Below are positions 13,574-24,700 of a DNA stretch of 64,000 bases, in pieces. Position 1 is the first letter of the stretch. Each line of letters starts with the position of its first letter. The stretch comes from Alviniconcha marisindica (taxonomy: Eukaryota; Mollusca; Gastropoda; Provannidae), in contig JABMCL010002768.1 in NCBI GenBank assembly GCA_018857735.1, positions 169,501-233,500 on the forward strand, written 5' to 3'. Under the pieces are notes generated by a model. The model had not been told where the DNA came from, searched no databases, and worked only from the letters and a program-made list of their open reading frames with translations. Both the position numbers and the translations under genes were made by a program.

Positions 13574-14184
13574 TCTCATGTACTATTATCATAATGATAT
13601 TACCACAGTCCAATGTACTAATACTGTGTAATAGTAATACTGTATTGTAATTATCACAGTCTGATATGCTGATCTTGTTGTAATACTGTACCATTTAAAA
13701 ACATATAAAGGAGGACAAAATGCACACACACACACACACACACGCAAAAAGCAAAACATGTTGTTAAACTTATCTCTCCCACTGAAGAATTTGCACAGAT
13801 TGTAAATAACATTTGAGACAGACACACAAATGACTACTGACCTTTTTTCTCTCTCTACAAATGTACAAGAAATACATGTCCGAGATCGCTTTACTGCTTA
13901 AAGAACAAAATAAAGTCACACATTCTTTAGTGTATGCACAGTACATTATTCACTTTGCTTCATTCCTACAACAATTAACACATATTCTTCCTCTTCTTTT
14001 TTTCTTTTCTTTCTTCTTCCTTTTACTTACATACACAAACTATACACAATTTCACTACACTTTATACTTAAAAACTTCAAACACCTTTTTTACTGCTGGT
14101 AACAGTTTTCTCTATTTAATTGACATACAGACAATTTTGATTGCATTATACTTTACTGCCATACACAAACCTTCAATGTAAAAA
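12946..14184. other. AT-rich intergenic sequence
   Basis: No gene recognised. Contains imperfect copies of ATTGTCATTATCACAGTC (13,370-13,660), a (TA)n tract (13,543-13,570) and a short (CA)n (13,723-13,743). Several minus-strand AATAAA hexamers occur inside the 13.4-kb repeat. I do not assign them to the upstream gene. Confidence 0.5.
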
Positions 14185-14355
14185 CAAAATTACTTCGGGC
14201 CAGTCAAACTCTGTCATAAGCCAGAACCAAACATGTAAAAACAAAATTACTTCAGGCCAGTCAAACACTGTCATAAGTCAGATCCAAACACATAAAAACC
14301 AAATTACTTTGGGCCCGTTAAACTCTGTCATACGTGAGATCCAAACACATAAAAA
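14185..14355. repeat. ~58-bp tandem repeat, 3 copies
   Basis: Three copies with AAAACAAAATTACTT, GGGCCAGTCAAACTCTGTCA and CCAAACA. Confidence 0.9.
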
Positions 14356-14414
14356 AGGGGTAAAAGTAACCACAACATGCACTACAACAGTACAAGAGTT
14401 AAAGGGTGAAAACA

Positions 14415-14526
14415 GATGTAGGACACATATCTGCTTTAGGTTCAGCTGTCTGGTTGTGTTGTTTTGACTGGATGCCAAACAACAGACCCCAACAGCTGAA
14501 CTTAAAGCAGTTAAGCATCCTACATC
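14415..14526. repeat. 112-bp near-perfect hairpin
   Basis: The left arm (GATGTAGGACACATATCTGC ...) and the right arm reverse-complement each other over about 50 bp with a ~10-base loop near 14,466-14,475. Shared blocks include CTGCTTTAGGTTCAGCTG against CAGCTGAACTTAAAGCAG. It could be a small hairpin MITE or a structured RNA. No flanking duplication was established. Confidence 0.7.
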
Positions 14527-14910
14527 TTGAAAACGGGGCCTACCCCGAATATTTGCACGTTGTGTTTGTTGTAATAAATAGCGTTCTTTTCAACTTTTTT
14601 TTTTACATGTTTGGATCTTGTTTTAGAATGCTAAAAGTTATTCTTGTTTCAGATTTTCTGTCAAAAGCCCATAAATATTTCAAAACTATTAGCATATGTA
14701 AACCCTTACTCAAATCAAACCTACAAAATATGTCCAAATATATAAAATAAACCATGAATACACAAATATCAAACACAAGTTTTCAAAGTTATTCCCTTCA
14801 ATACTGCCCTTGCGAAAAGAAAGAGAGAGAAAAAAGCACACTAACCCTTCAATACTGCCGGCGAAAAGAAGAGAGAGAAAAAGCAGACAGAGAACTGATT
14901 TCCAGGAAGA

Positions 14911-14968
<58 letters not shown>

Positions 14969-15287
14969 CCAGAAACAATAAAAGTATACAATTATATGAA
15001 AGTGTATGTATGGCAAACACCAGTGCCATATGGCAGCAAGCTGCACATACCACATCTCTTAACTGCTCAACAAGAGCCATACAAAATGGCCTATCTCTTA
15101 AGGAGAAACAGTGGAGAACATTGTGTGGAATAAAGGTCAGCAGAAAGGACTAGCAGCCAAAAAATGGCAAGACAGAAAAAGCAACAGGATTAGGTAGAAG
15201 AACATGAGAACAGAATGGAAAAGGGAATAAAATGACAGCCAAGAGATTGGGGGCCATCAGACATCCCAAGCTCCCTTTAGGTGGACA
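14527..15287. other. Spacer 3' of the BTBD16-like gene with (GA)n
   Basis: (GA)n at about 14,914-14,967 and a small duplication at about 14,800-14,880 (CTTCAATACTGCC ... GAAAAGAAAGAGAGA). No exon recognised. Part may be the gene's 3' UTR, but no confident poly(A) signal was found. Confidence 0.5.
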
Positions 15288-15430
15288 GGGGTAATCTCCG
15301 CAGGATGACGGGAAGAGTAGGGTGTATGTCTAGATGACAGTCAAAGGTGGGTGGCTGTTGAGAGCATGGGTAGTCTCCAGGTCCAGAGTATGGGTGATCT
15401 CCATGTAGTGGGTAGGGGTGGGCTCCCCAG
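15288..15430 (-). repeat. 3' UTR start with duplicated copy of the terminal coding sequence
   Basis: Read on the minus strand, the sequence at 15,288-15,330 (ACATACACCCTACTCTTCCC, GTCATCCTGC) is a diverged copy of the end of the last exon (ACCTACACCCTGCTCTTCCC, GCCATCGTAA) about 130 bp downstream of it. Between them are three degenerate GGAGA(T/C)(C/T)ACCCATACTC-type units. The stop-codon region has been tandemly duplicated. Confidence 0.7.
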
Positions 15431-15499
15431 TTACGATGGCGGGAAGAGCAGGGTGTAGGTCACATAGATGGGTTCCTTCAGGTTGGCCACACTTAACAC
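15431..15499 (-). CDS. BTBD16: BTBD16-like exon 13 (terminal)
   Basis: 69 nt, phase 0, encoding 22 residues and TAA. The end reads KEPIYVTYTLLFPPS. Vertebrate BTBD16 ends with a similar IPIYVSFAFIFP-type segment. The acceptor is GTGTGTTGCAG in front of GTGTTAAG. Upstream (15,500-16,735) is a long array whose units repeat this acceptor. Confidence 0.88.
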   Translation of the reverse strand: MLSVANLKEPIYVTYTLLFPPS

Positions 15500-16962
15500 C
15501 TGCAACACACACACCAATACACTGACCGACTGGACTTACTTCAACACAAACACCGACACACTGACCGACTGGACTACATGCAACACACACACCAACACAC
15601 TGACTGACTGGACTTCCTGCAACACACACACCAACACACTGACCAACTGGACTTCCTGCAACAAACACACCAACACACTGACCGACTGGACTTCCTGCAA
15701 CAAATACACCAACACACTGACCGACTGGACTTCCTGCAACACACACACCAACACACTGACTGACTGGACTTCCTGCAACACACACACCAACACACTGACT
15801 GACTGGACTTCCTGCAACACACACACCAACACACTGACTGACTGGACTTCATGCAACACACACACCGACACACTGACTGACTGGACTTCCTGCAACACAC
15901 ACACCAACACACTGACCAACTGGACTTCATGCAACACACACACCAACACACTGACTGAATGGACTTCATGCAACACACACACCAACACACTGACTGAATG
16001 GACTTCATGCAACACACACACCGACACACTGACTGACTGGACTTCCTGCAACACACACACCAACACACTGACCAACTGGACTTCCTGCAACACACACACC
16101 AACACACTGACTGACTGGACTTCCTGCAACACACACACCAACACACTGACCGACTGGACTTCCTGCAACACACACACCAACACACTGACTGAATGGACTT
16201 CATGCAACACTCACACCAACACACTGACCGACTGGACTTCCTGCAACACACACACCAACACACTGACTGAATGGACTTCATGCAACACTCACACACCAAC
16301 ACACTGACCAACTGGACTTCCTGCAACACACACACACACACACCAACACACAGACCAACTGGACTTCCTGCAACACACTGACCAACTGACTACCTGTAAC
16401 ATGCACACCAACACGCTGACCAACTGACTACCTGTAACATGCACACCAACACGCTGACCAACTGACTACCTGTAACATGCACACCAACATGCTGACCAAC
16501 TGACTACCTGTAACATGCACACCAACACGCTGACCAACTGACTACCTGTAACATGCACACCAACACGCTGACCAACTGACTACCTGTAACATGCACACCA
16601 ACACGCTGACCAACTGACTACCTGTAACATGCACACCAACATGCTGACCAACTGACTACCTGTAACATGCACACCAACACGCTGACCAACTGACTACCTG
16701 TAACATGCACACCAACATGCTGACCAAGTGGACTACACAATGAAGCCTGGTGTGCAACTGTTACTTGGGCGTCACTGGTGGTGGCCAACAGGGCAAGAAA
16801 CAGGATTCTCCCTGCCAGTAACTTGAACTGGCCAATGGATGCTGAATATAGTAGTCACTATACACATGCACAATGCATGGTTTCCCTTATTCATTATTTA
16901 CTGTTACATTCATGCTTACTGTTATAGTTAAGTAAGGATTATTTGTCAGCAAGACTCTGTGT

Positions 16963-17028
<66 letters not shown>

Positions 17029-18680
17029 AAATTCAGGTCTCAGGTGTCTTTAATTGTCAGCCAAAACTGTCCTCAGTTTGCTTGTCACTAGTTGATAATA
17101 AGTTGTGTCTATAGATGCTTTCTTGCCTTCTCCCACCACCCCATCTGCCTTCTTGATGAGCCTGTTTTTGTCTTCTCTGGATGCATTCCCACCTGAGTCT
17201 GTTTTTGTCTCCTCTGGATGCATTCCCACCTGAATCTGTTTTTGTCTTCTCTGGATGCATTCCCACCCTGGTCTGTTTTTGTCTTCTCTGGATGCATTCC
17301 CACCTGTCTGTTTTTGTCTTCTCTGGATGCATTCCCACCCCAGTCTGTTTTTGTCTTCTCTGGATGCATTCCCACCCCAGCAAGTCTTTCCAAAAGTTAA
17401 AACACTGTCAACAGTAGCTGTATGAAACATCTGCAAAATTTCTTCACAGATATTAGAGGACCTGAACTACTGACAGAATCTTAACCAGCTTGGAAAACTG
17501 GCAACCAGCTAAAACTGTCAATTTCCCATGTTGGTGGTGCAATAAAATCCTTTTCCTCTCCTTTTCTGTCCCCCCCCCCCCCCCCCCCCCCCAACAGTTT
17601 TCAAAGCTAGCTCAGTGTTTCATTTGCTAGTTATCTCCCTTTCATAAACCAGCCAACACAGCGCATCTGACCCATGCCAGCCTCCTGACTGTGATGACAG
17701 CAGTTTATGCAGAGATGCCTGGCCCTCTCTTATTTCCTGTGACTGCTTTCATCAAACACCATCTTTCTCAATTCTCTCTTCCATTTCCTGATTCAGCCTT
17801 AACTTTACTTGCTTTTCTCTTAAACATAAGGGATATAATCTTTAGTTCAAACAGTAACTTTTTGAAAACGCTTACCATCAGCTATTACAAGTCTCAAAAG
17901 GAATGCTATATATATTTTTCATTCTTCCAGGTCTGGCGCACAGTCTCTCAGACACTATAACAAACTGTGATTGACAAGGCAAGAATCATCACTGTAGTTG
18001 CTGCATCACTTGCCACCATTGTCTAGGACCAGACAGCATGCAAAAAGGAGCAGCTAGTTTTGATCTGTTTGAACAAGAAGCAACATTGTAAGGTCATGTA
18101 ACACTTTCTCCATTGACACCTGGGACAGAAAGCACAGAGAAATACTGTTTGACTCCAGCATGGGTTTCAATAACCTGACAACTCTCTTACTGCAATGCAC
18201 AAGTGGTGTTATGTCTCAGGGCCAGTGCCACATACAAGGCTCCAACAACTACATGGCCGACATCTACAGGCACATGTACCAAAACAACAGTGGCCGACAT
18301 CTACAGGCACACATACCAAAACAACAGTGGCCGACATCTACAGGTACACGTACCAAAACAACAGTGGCCGACATCTACAGGCACACGTACCAAAACAACA
18401 GTGGCCGACATCTACAGGCACACATGCCAAAACAGTGTCTGACAACTACATGCACACATGCCAAAACAGTGTCTGACAACCACATGCACACATGCCAAAA
18501 CAGCGTTCGACAACGACATGCACACATGACAAAACAGTGTCCAACAACTACATGTACACATGCCAAAACAGTTTCAACTAAACTACCTGCTACACACACA
18601 CACACACACACACACACCGTCAATTCTGGAATGCACACACATCAACACACTGAAAACTGGACTACTTGTAGCACACACAC

Positions 18681-18715
<35 letters not shown>

Positions 18716-21700
18716 AATTGTACTACCTGGAATGCACACACAAACTACTGGACAACCTGGAACACACACACCAATACACTGAAATTCTAGAACACACATT
18801 GACACACTAACAATTGTACTACCTTGACTACTGATCCCAACAGACTAACAACTGGACTATACCCACAACACACTCCAAAACACTGACAGTTTCTCTGGGC
18901 TGGATATTTGGCAACTGATGAACTGAAAAAGTAGCACTTTGGATTTTTACCCCAAACCAGACTTGTGGGTGTGGACACTGGGGGTAATCCTGCCTGACTG
19001 CAACATATTTTTCTGATTGCAACAGGCTGTCGACCAGACTTGTGGGTGTGAACATGGGAGGTAACCCTGCCTGACTGCAACAAGTTCTCAACCTGACCGC
19101 AACAGGCTGTCTACCTGAGACAAAGCTTGCAGGTTTTCTGTCCCAGACCAAACTTGTGGGCGAGGATGCCAGTGGTGTCCTACCTGACTGCGACAGGTTT
19201 TCTGTCCCAGACCAAACTTGTGGGTGAGGATGCCAGTGGTGTGTATGACATGCTGTCCCTTGTCCAGACCCTGCACTGTCAGGCTGTAGCGCACCTCCCT
19301 GTCTGACCGCATTGAAAAAGTGTGCCGCTCACACTGACGGAAACTCAGAATTGGGTCGCCTGGTTTCAGCCGCTGTCGGGGGGAAAATGAACCAAAAAAG
19401 AAACACCTGGTTTTGATTTGTTGGTTTCAAATGAATGTGATATGAAAATACTAGCTTTACTTATTCCTTTTGTAATCTTACAAAAACAATCACCAACTCT
19501 GCTAAATCTACAAGAAAAATCAACAACTTTGTATATCTAACACACAAGAGCAACCAACAACTGTTAATCTAACACACAAGAGCAACCAACAACTGTTAAT
19601 CTAACACACAAGAGCAACCAACAACTGTTAATCTAACACACAAGAGCAACCAACAACTGTTAATCTAACACACAAGAGTAACCAACAACTGTTAATCTAA
19701 CACACAAGAGCAACCAACAACTGTTAATCTAACACACAAGAGTAACCAACAACTGTTAATCTAACACACAGAAGTAACCAACAACTGTTAATCTAACACA
19801 CAACAGCAACCAACAACTGTTAATCTAACACACAAGAGCAACCAACAACTGTTAATCTAACACACAAAAGCAACCAACAACTGTTAATCTAACACACAAG
19901 AGCAACCAACAACTGTTAATCTAACACACAAGAAACGTCAATAACTGTCAATCTAACACACAAGAACAATCACCAACTGTTAATTTAACACACAAAAGCA
20001 ACCAACAACTGTTAATCTAACACACACAATAACTGTACAATAACTGTTAATGTAACACAAGAACAATCAATAACTGTTAATCTAACCAAGAACAACCACC
20101 AACTGTTAATCTAACACACAGAAGCAGCCAACAACTGCTAATCTAACACACAGGAACTATCAATAACTATTAATCTAACACACAAGAAAAATCAATAACT
20201 GTTAACCTAACGGAATCAACAAACAATGGAGTTAATTAATCAGGGCTGAACAACCAGCAACTGTTAATCTAACACACAGAAGTAACCAACAACTGTTAAT
20301 CTAACACACAGAAGTAACCAACAACTGTTAATCTAACACACAGAAGTAACCAACAACTGTTAATCTAACACACAAGAACAATCAATAATTGTTAATTTAA
20401 TGGAATCAACAAACAAGGGAGTTAATTAATCAGGGCTTGAAAGACGTCACACAAACAGAACAACAAACAGGCGAGTCACCTACAGTTACAGTACAATAGG
20501 TTTGTGACTTTTTGACAGGTTGAAATCTAAGCCGCAGGTTTTCCAGGAGGCATGTGCAATTTGTGGCTTTGAAAGAAGTTGAGCTATTTTCGTGTATCAA
20601 ATACTGAAGGGGGCAGTGCCTGAACATCAGCTGAGGGGGGGGGGGGGGGGGGGTTACTTCATTGTCTGTTGCAGGAAATTTGGGTCACCTTACCTGGGTA
20701 TAGCACAGCAGCCACAACAGCAGCGCTACCCATTCCTATGCTACCCATTCCTATGCTACCCATTCCTATGCTACCCATTCCTATGCTACCCATTCCTATC
20801 CGTGTGTGTAGTATTTTTGTGAGTCCAAACAATGGTGGCTGTCAGAGCTTGGGATTTTTAGTGTGCACGCAGATGTTGAGGCATGCCACTGCACACAGGG
20901 GCTGTACACACACTGTCAGAATATACACTGAAAGTTGCCTGTGGGAAAAATCCCTTGCTGTGCCTGGGACTTGAACCCACATCTCCGGTTAGTATTGTGT
21001 CTGGCTTTTCAGTCAGATGCTCCACCAACTGAGTTACTCCCCACATGCTGTAAGGTGTTGGCTGAAGTCAACAGAGTATTAGTGCATCAGCAGCAAAGTC
21101 TGATGGAGTAGAATAGTAACATGGTGTGTGTGTTGTAAGCTTGTATACCACGGTGTGCTGATGTGATCATGTTATGTATAATATATAATTAAGTTGAAAT
21201 AATAACAATGTAACAGGAGGGCTGTGCAAGCTAGCTCGAGTTATGAGCCCTGAGTTCCCCCACCCCTTCTCTCCAGTCCAACGCTGCCTGCCAGCGACTG
21301 GCCGGTGTGGCGGTATGGTATAAAAGACAGTGCCTGCCCGGTTTTTGTACCATGTGCTGAAAAGTGCTGGGTCGACCCCACCTTCTCCCCCGAGTCTACA
21401 TGCTGAAAAGTGTGTTGCTCTTCCCTTAGTTAGAGGACCATGTGCTGAAAAGTGCTAGTCCACCCCTACCCCTCAAATTTACATGCTGAAAAATGTGTTA
21501 CTCTTCCCTTAGTTAGAGAACTCGATGCTGAAAAGTGCTGGTCAACCCCTACCCCTCAAGTCTACATGCTGAAAAGTGTGTTACTCTTCCCTTAGTTAGA
21601 GAACTTGATGCTGAAAAGTGCTAGCCCACACCTACCCCCCGAGTTTACATGCTGAAAAAGTGTGTTGCTCTTCCCTTAGTTATTAAGAGACCTGTGCTGC

Positions 21701-24700
21701 AAAGTGCAGGCACGCATGTTTAGTTATTAGAAGACTTGCGCTGCAAAGTGCGAGCATTAGTTAAGTTTATGTGTGTTTGTCTTCTTGTGCTGCAAAATGC
21801 ATGTCTTCTTGTGCTGCAAAGTGTGAGCATTAGTTAAGTGTATATTTGTTTGTCTCCTTGTGCTGCAAAGTGCAAGTATTAGTTAAGTCAGTGCAAGGGT
21901 GCAACTTACTTTTGTAGGTAATTGGTACTGAGCCTATGTCGGTAGCTAGGTTAGCTAGGGTTTAGTACGTAGGTTAGGCATAGTCATATGTCACTTTGTT
22001 TTGTTTTTGTGTTTACTGTATGTGTAACATGCGGTAGTGTAAATAAAACTGTATGCATTTCTTTATTTGGTTCGTCACTATAATGGGAGTGAGAGTATGT
22101 ACTGAGACGGAGTGTGGACAGTGCGCACATCTGTGAGCTGCCTCAGTGTTTTCGTCATGTCAGTACATGTGTACAACTTCTGTCTCCCCTTATCTTTTGT
22201 CTAGTGTCTATTTTAAGTGGCATAAGTGCATAGTGAAACGGCACACCTACCTCGGAGGAGTGGACAAGCAACCAAACACTAACACATTTTTTTTTCTGGA
22301 TATCTAGGTCGGTTGATTGTAGTGATTCTGAACACAACACGAGGAACACTGAACGGCACACTACATGAAGAAGACTAGAGACAGCTGTGTATTCCATTGT
22401 GAGTGTCTCTCCTTGGCAATCTCCAGCCTCCCCCTGAACCTAAAATGAGGAACGGGGCCGCAGGTCCAGTTACAATAACAACCTTCACATTTGTATAATA
22501 TTCTCTGCCGGCCACTCTAAGAAATGTACCAACACTGTCTCAATTCAAATCGCAGTTAAAAACCTTGTTTGCCCAGGCCTTCCTGTAGAATCTGAAGAAT
22601 TGTGTGTCTTTGTGTGGCAGTTGATTGTAGATGGATGCATATGGATGGGAGAGGAGGAAGGAAGGGGGGGGGGGGGGGAGGGAGAGAGCATGAGAGATCT
22701 AGGCAAGAGAAGGAGGCACGGGTTGAGTGGGTGAAAAGACAGATTCAAATTGGTGTTGTTTGAGATCATTAAGTTAATATTTTGTTAATTGTTGTATGAG
22801 TGGACGAGTGGAGACTGATGCGCGCACATCAGTCATTGTGTGTGTGTGTGTTTGTTTGTGTGTGTGTATGTGTGTGTGTGTGTGTGTGTGTGTATTGTTC
22901 GATAGGCGATAATGGTAATTTAAGCTACAATAATTACGGTTTTGTTTGCTGAAATGTATGTTAATGTAGTTTTTGTGATAAGATGTTTGTGCAGCACAGT
23001 GAGTTTAACTCTGGTTAAAGAATAGCGCTTTATAGGAATTATTTATTATTATTATTATTATCTTGTGTAGTGAGTCTGGTGTGAGAGGAAAGCATGTGTG
23101 ACACTAACCTACAAGAACAAACAACCATGCTAATCTAACAACCAAGAACAATCAACAGCTTTGTTGCTCTAACACAAGAACAATGACCAGCTTTGTTGCT
23201 CTAACACAAGAACAGTGACCAGCTTTGTTGCTCTAACACAAGAACAGTGACCAGCTTTGTTGCTCTAACACAAGAACAGTGACCAGCTTTGTTGCTCTAA
23301 CACAAGAACAGTGACCAGCTTTGTTGCTCTACAAGAACAATGACCAGCTTTGTTGCTCTAACACAAGAACAATGACCAGCTTTGTTGCTCTAACACAAGA
23401 ACAATGACCAGCTTTGTTGCTCTCAGTGCAGGTGGCAGGGTGTGCTAAGCACGACGCCTGCAGCAGCTAGCTGCCTGTGCCCCAGGCTGGGGTCTCATCA
23501 TGGCTGCTCACAGGAATGCAACAAAGTGACCTAACCGCTATGACACGCGGTACATGCGACAAGACACAACAGTAGACCTAAACTGCCTATCACCGTCTCC
23601 AGCATGCCAGTAAAAACAAGGTACATGAACTCCATACAATGTACGTTTCTTTCTTTTGAGTATTTGGAAGATGTACCATTGGTGAAGTGCATGGTAATTT
23701 TGTGCACCTACTGGCAGGCAATTCAGATCCGTTGTGTCCCGTGCTATATACATTTTGTGTGACAAGTGGTGTTAGTTTCATTTGTTAATTGATTTTGTAC
23801 AAGTGCTCTATGCATTAGGCTGTTTCTGGAGAAAAAAAAAACTTTTTATTTCAACAGACGCCACATGCACAAGGAACAGAACACCAGAGACATGAACGGG
23901 GCTGACTCCTACATCTTTTCTAGAAAGAGAGAGAACCTTTGGTAGCATTGGGTTCTCAGCAGAGGGAACCTGTTTTTTGCAACCAAGGTACCCCACTACA
24001 CAGAAAGTGGAGAGAGGATTAAGAAAAATTAAGTTGAATGAACTGTGATGGTCAAAATTGGGCCTGTAGAATTCACAACAGGCTAAGCATGCAAGGCCAC
24101 AAAAACGAGAACAGACAACAAAGAGAACCAACAGCACTCGAAAGTCATCACATAAAAAAGACACACCCCAACAAAGACCCGAAAGTGCCACTGATAATTG
24201 TCATTTGGCATGTAAACTTTTACATTATAAGGTACATAAAATAATCCAAAAGTACATGATCTCTTAAAAGACAGAATGTTTGATAACACAGGGTCTCAGC
24301 AAAGGGGATCTACACTTCATCTCTTAAAAGACAGCATGTTTGATAACACAGGGTCTCAGCAGAGGGGATCTACACTTCATCTCTTAAAAGACAGAATGCT
24401 TGATAACACAGGGTCTCAGCAAAGGGGATCTACACTTCATCTCTTAAAAGACAGCATGTTTGATAACACAGGGTCTCAGCAGAGGGGATCTACACTTCAT
24501 CTGTTAAAAGACAGAATGCTTGATAACACAGGGTCTCAGCAGAGGGGATCTACACTTCATCTGTTAAAAGACAGAATGCTTGATAACACTGGGTCTCAGT
24601 AGAGGGGATCTACACTTCTGTTAAAAGACAGAATGTTTGATAACATTGGGTCTCAGCAGATGGGATCTTAATTTCTGTGTCTGCAGGGCTGTTACAACAC

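Noticed and set aside
15468..16341. Frames of 224-279 codons on both strands (NTHTNTLTDWTSC-type)
   Set aside because: They are translations of the 39-bp array. Unit length is a multiple of three, so frames stay open without selection.
17691..17960. 89-codon plus-strand frame
   Set aside because: Low-information hydrophobic composition, no family match, intronic.
20930..21046. Functional tRNA gene (minus strand)
   Set aside because: A and B boxes are present, but the sequence continues into a SINE body and does not fold into a full clean cloverleaf by eye.
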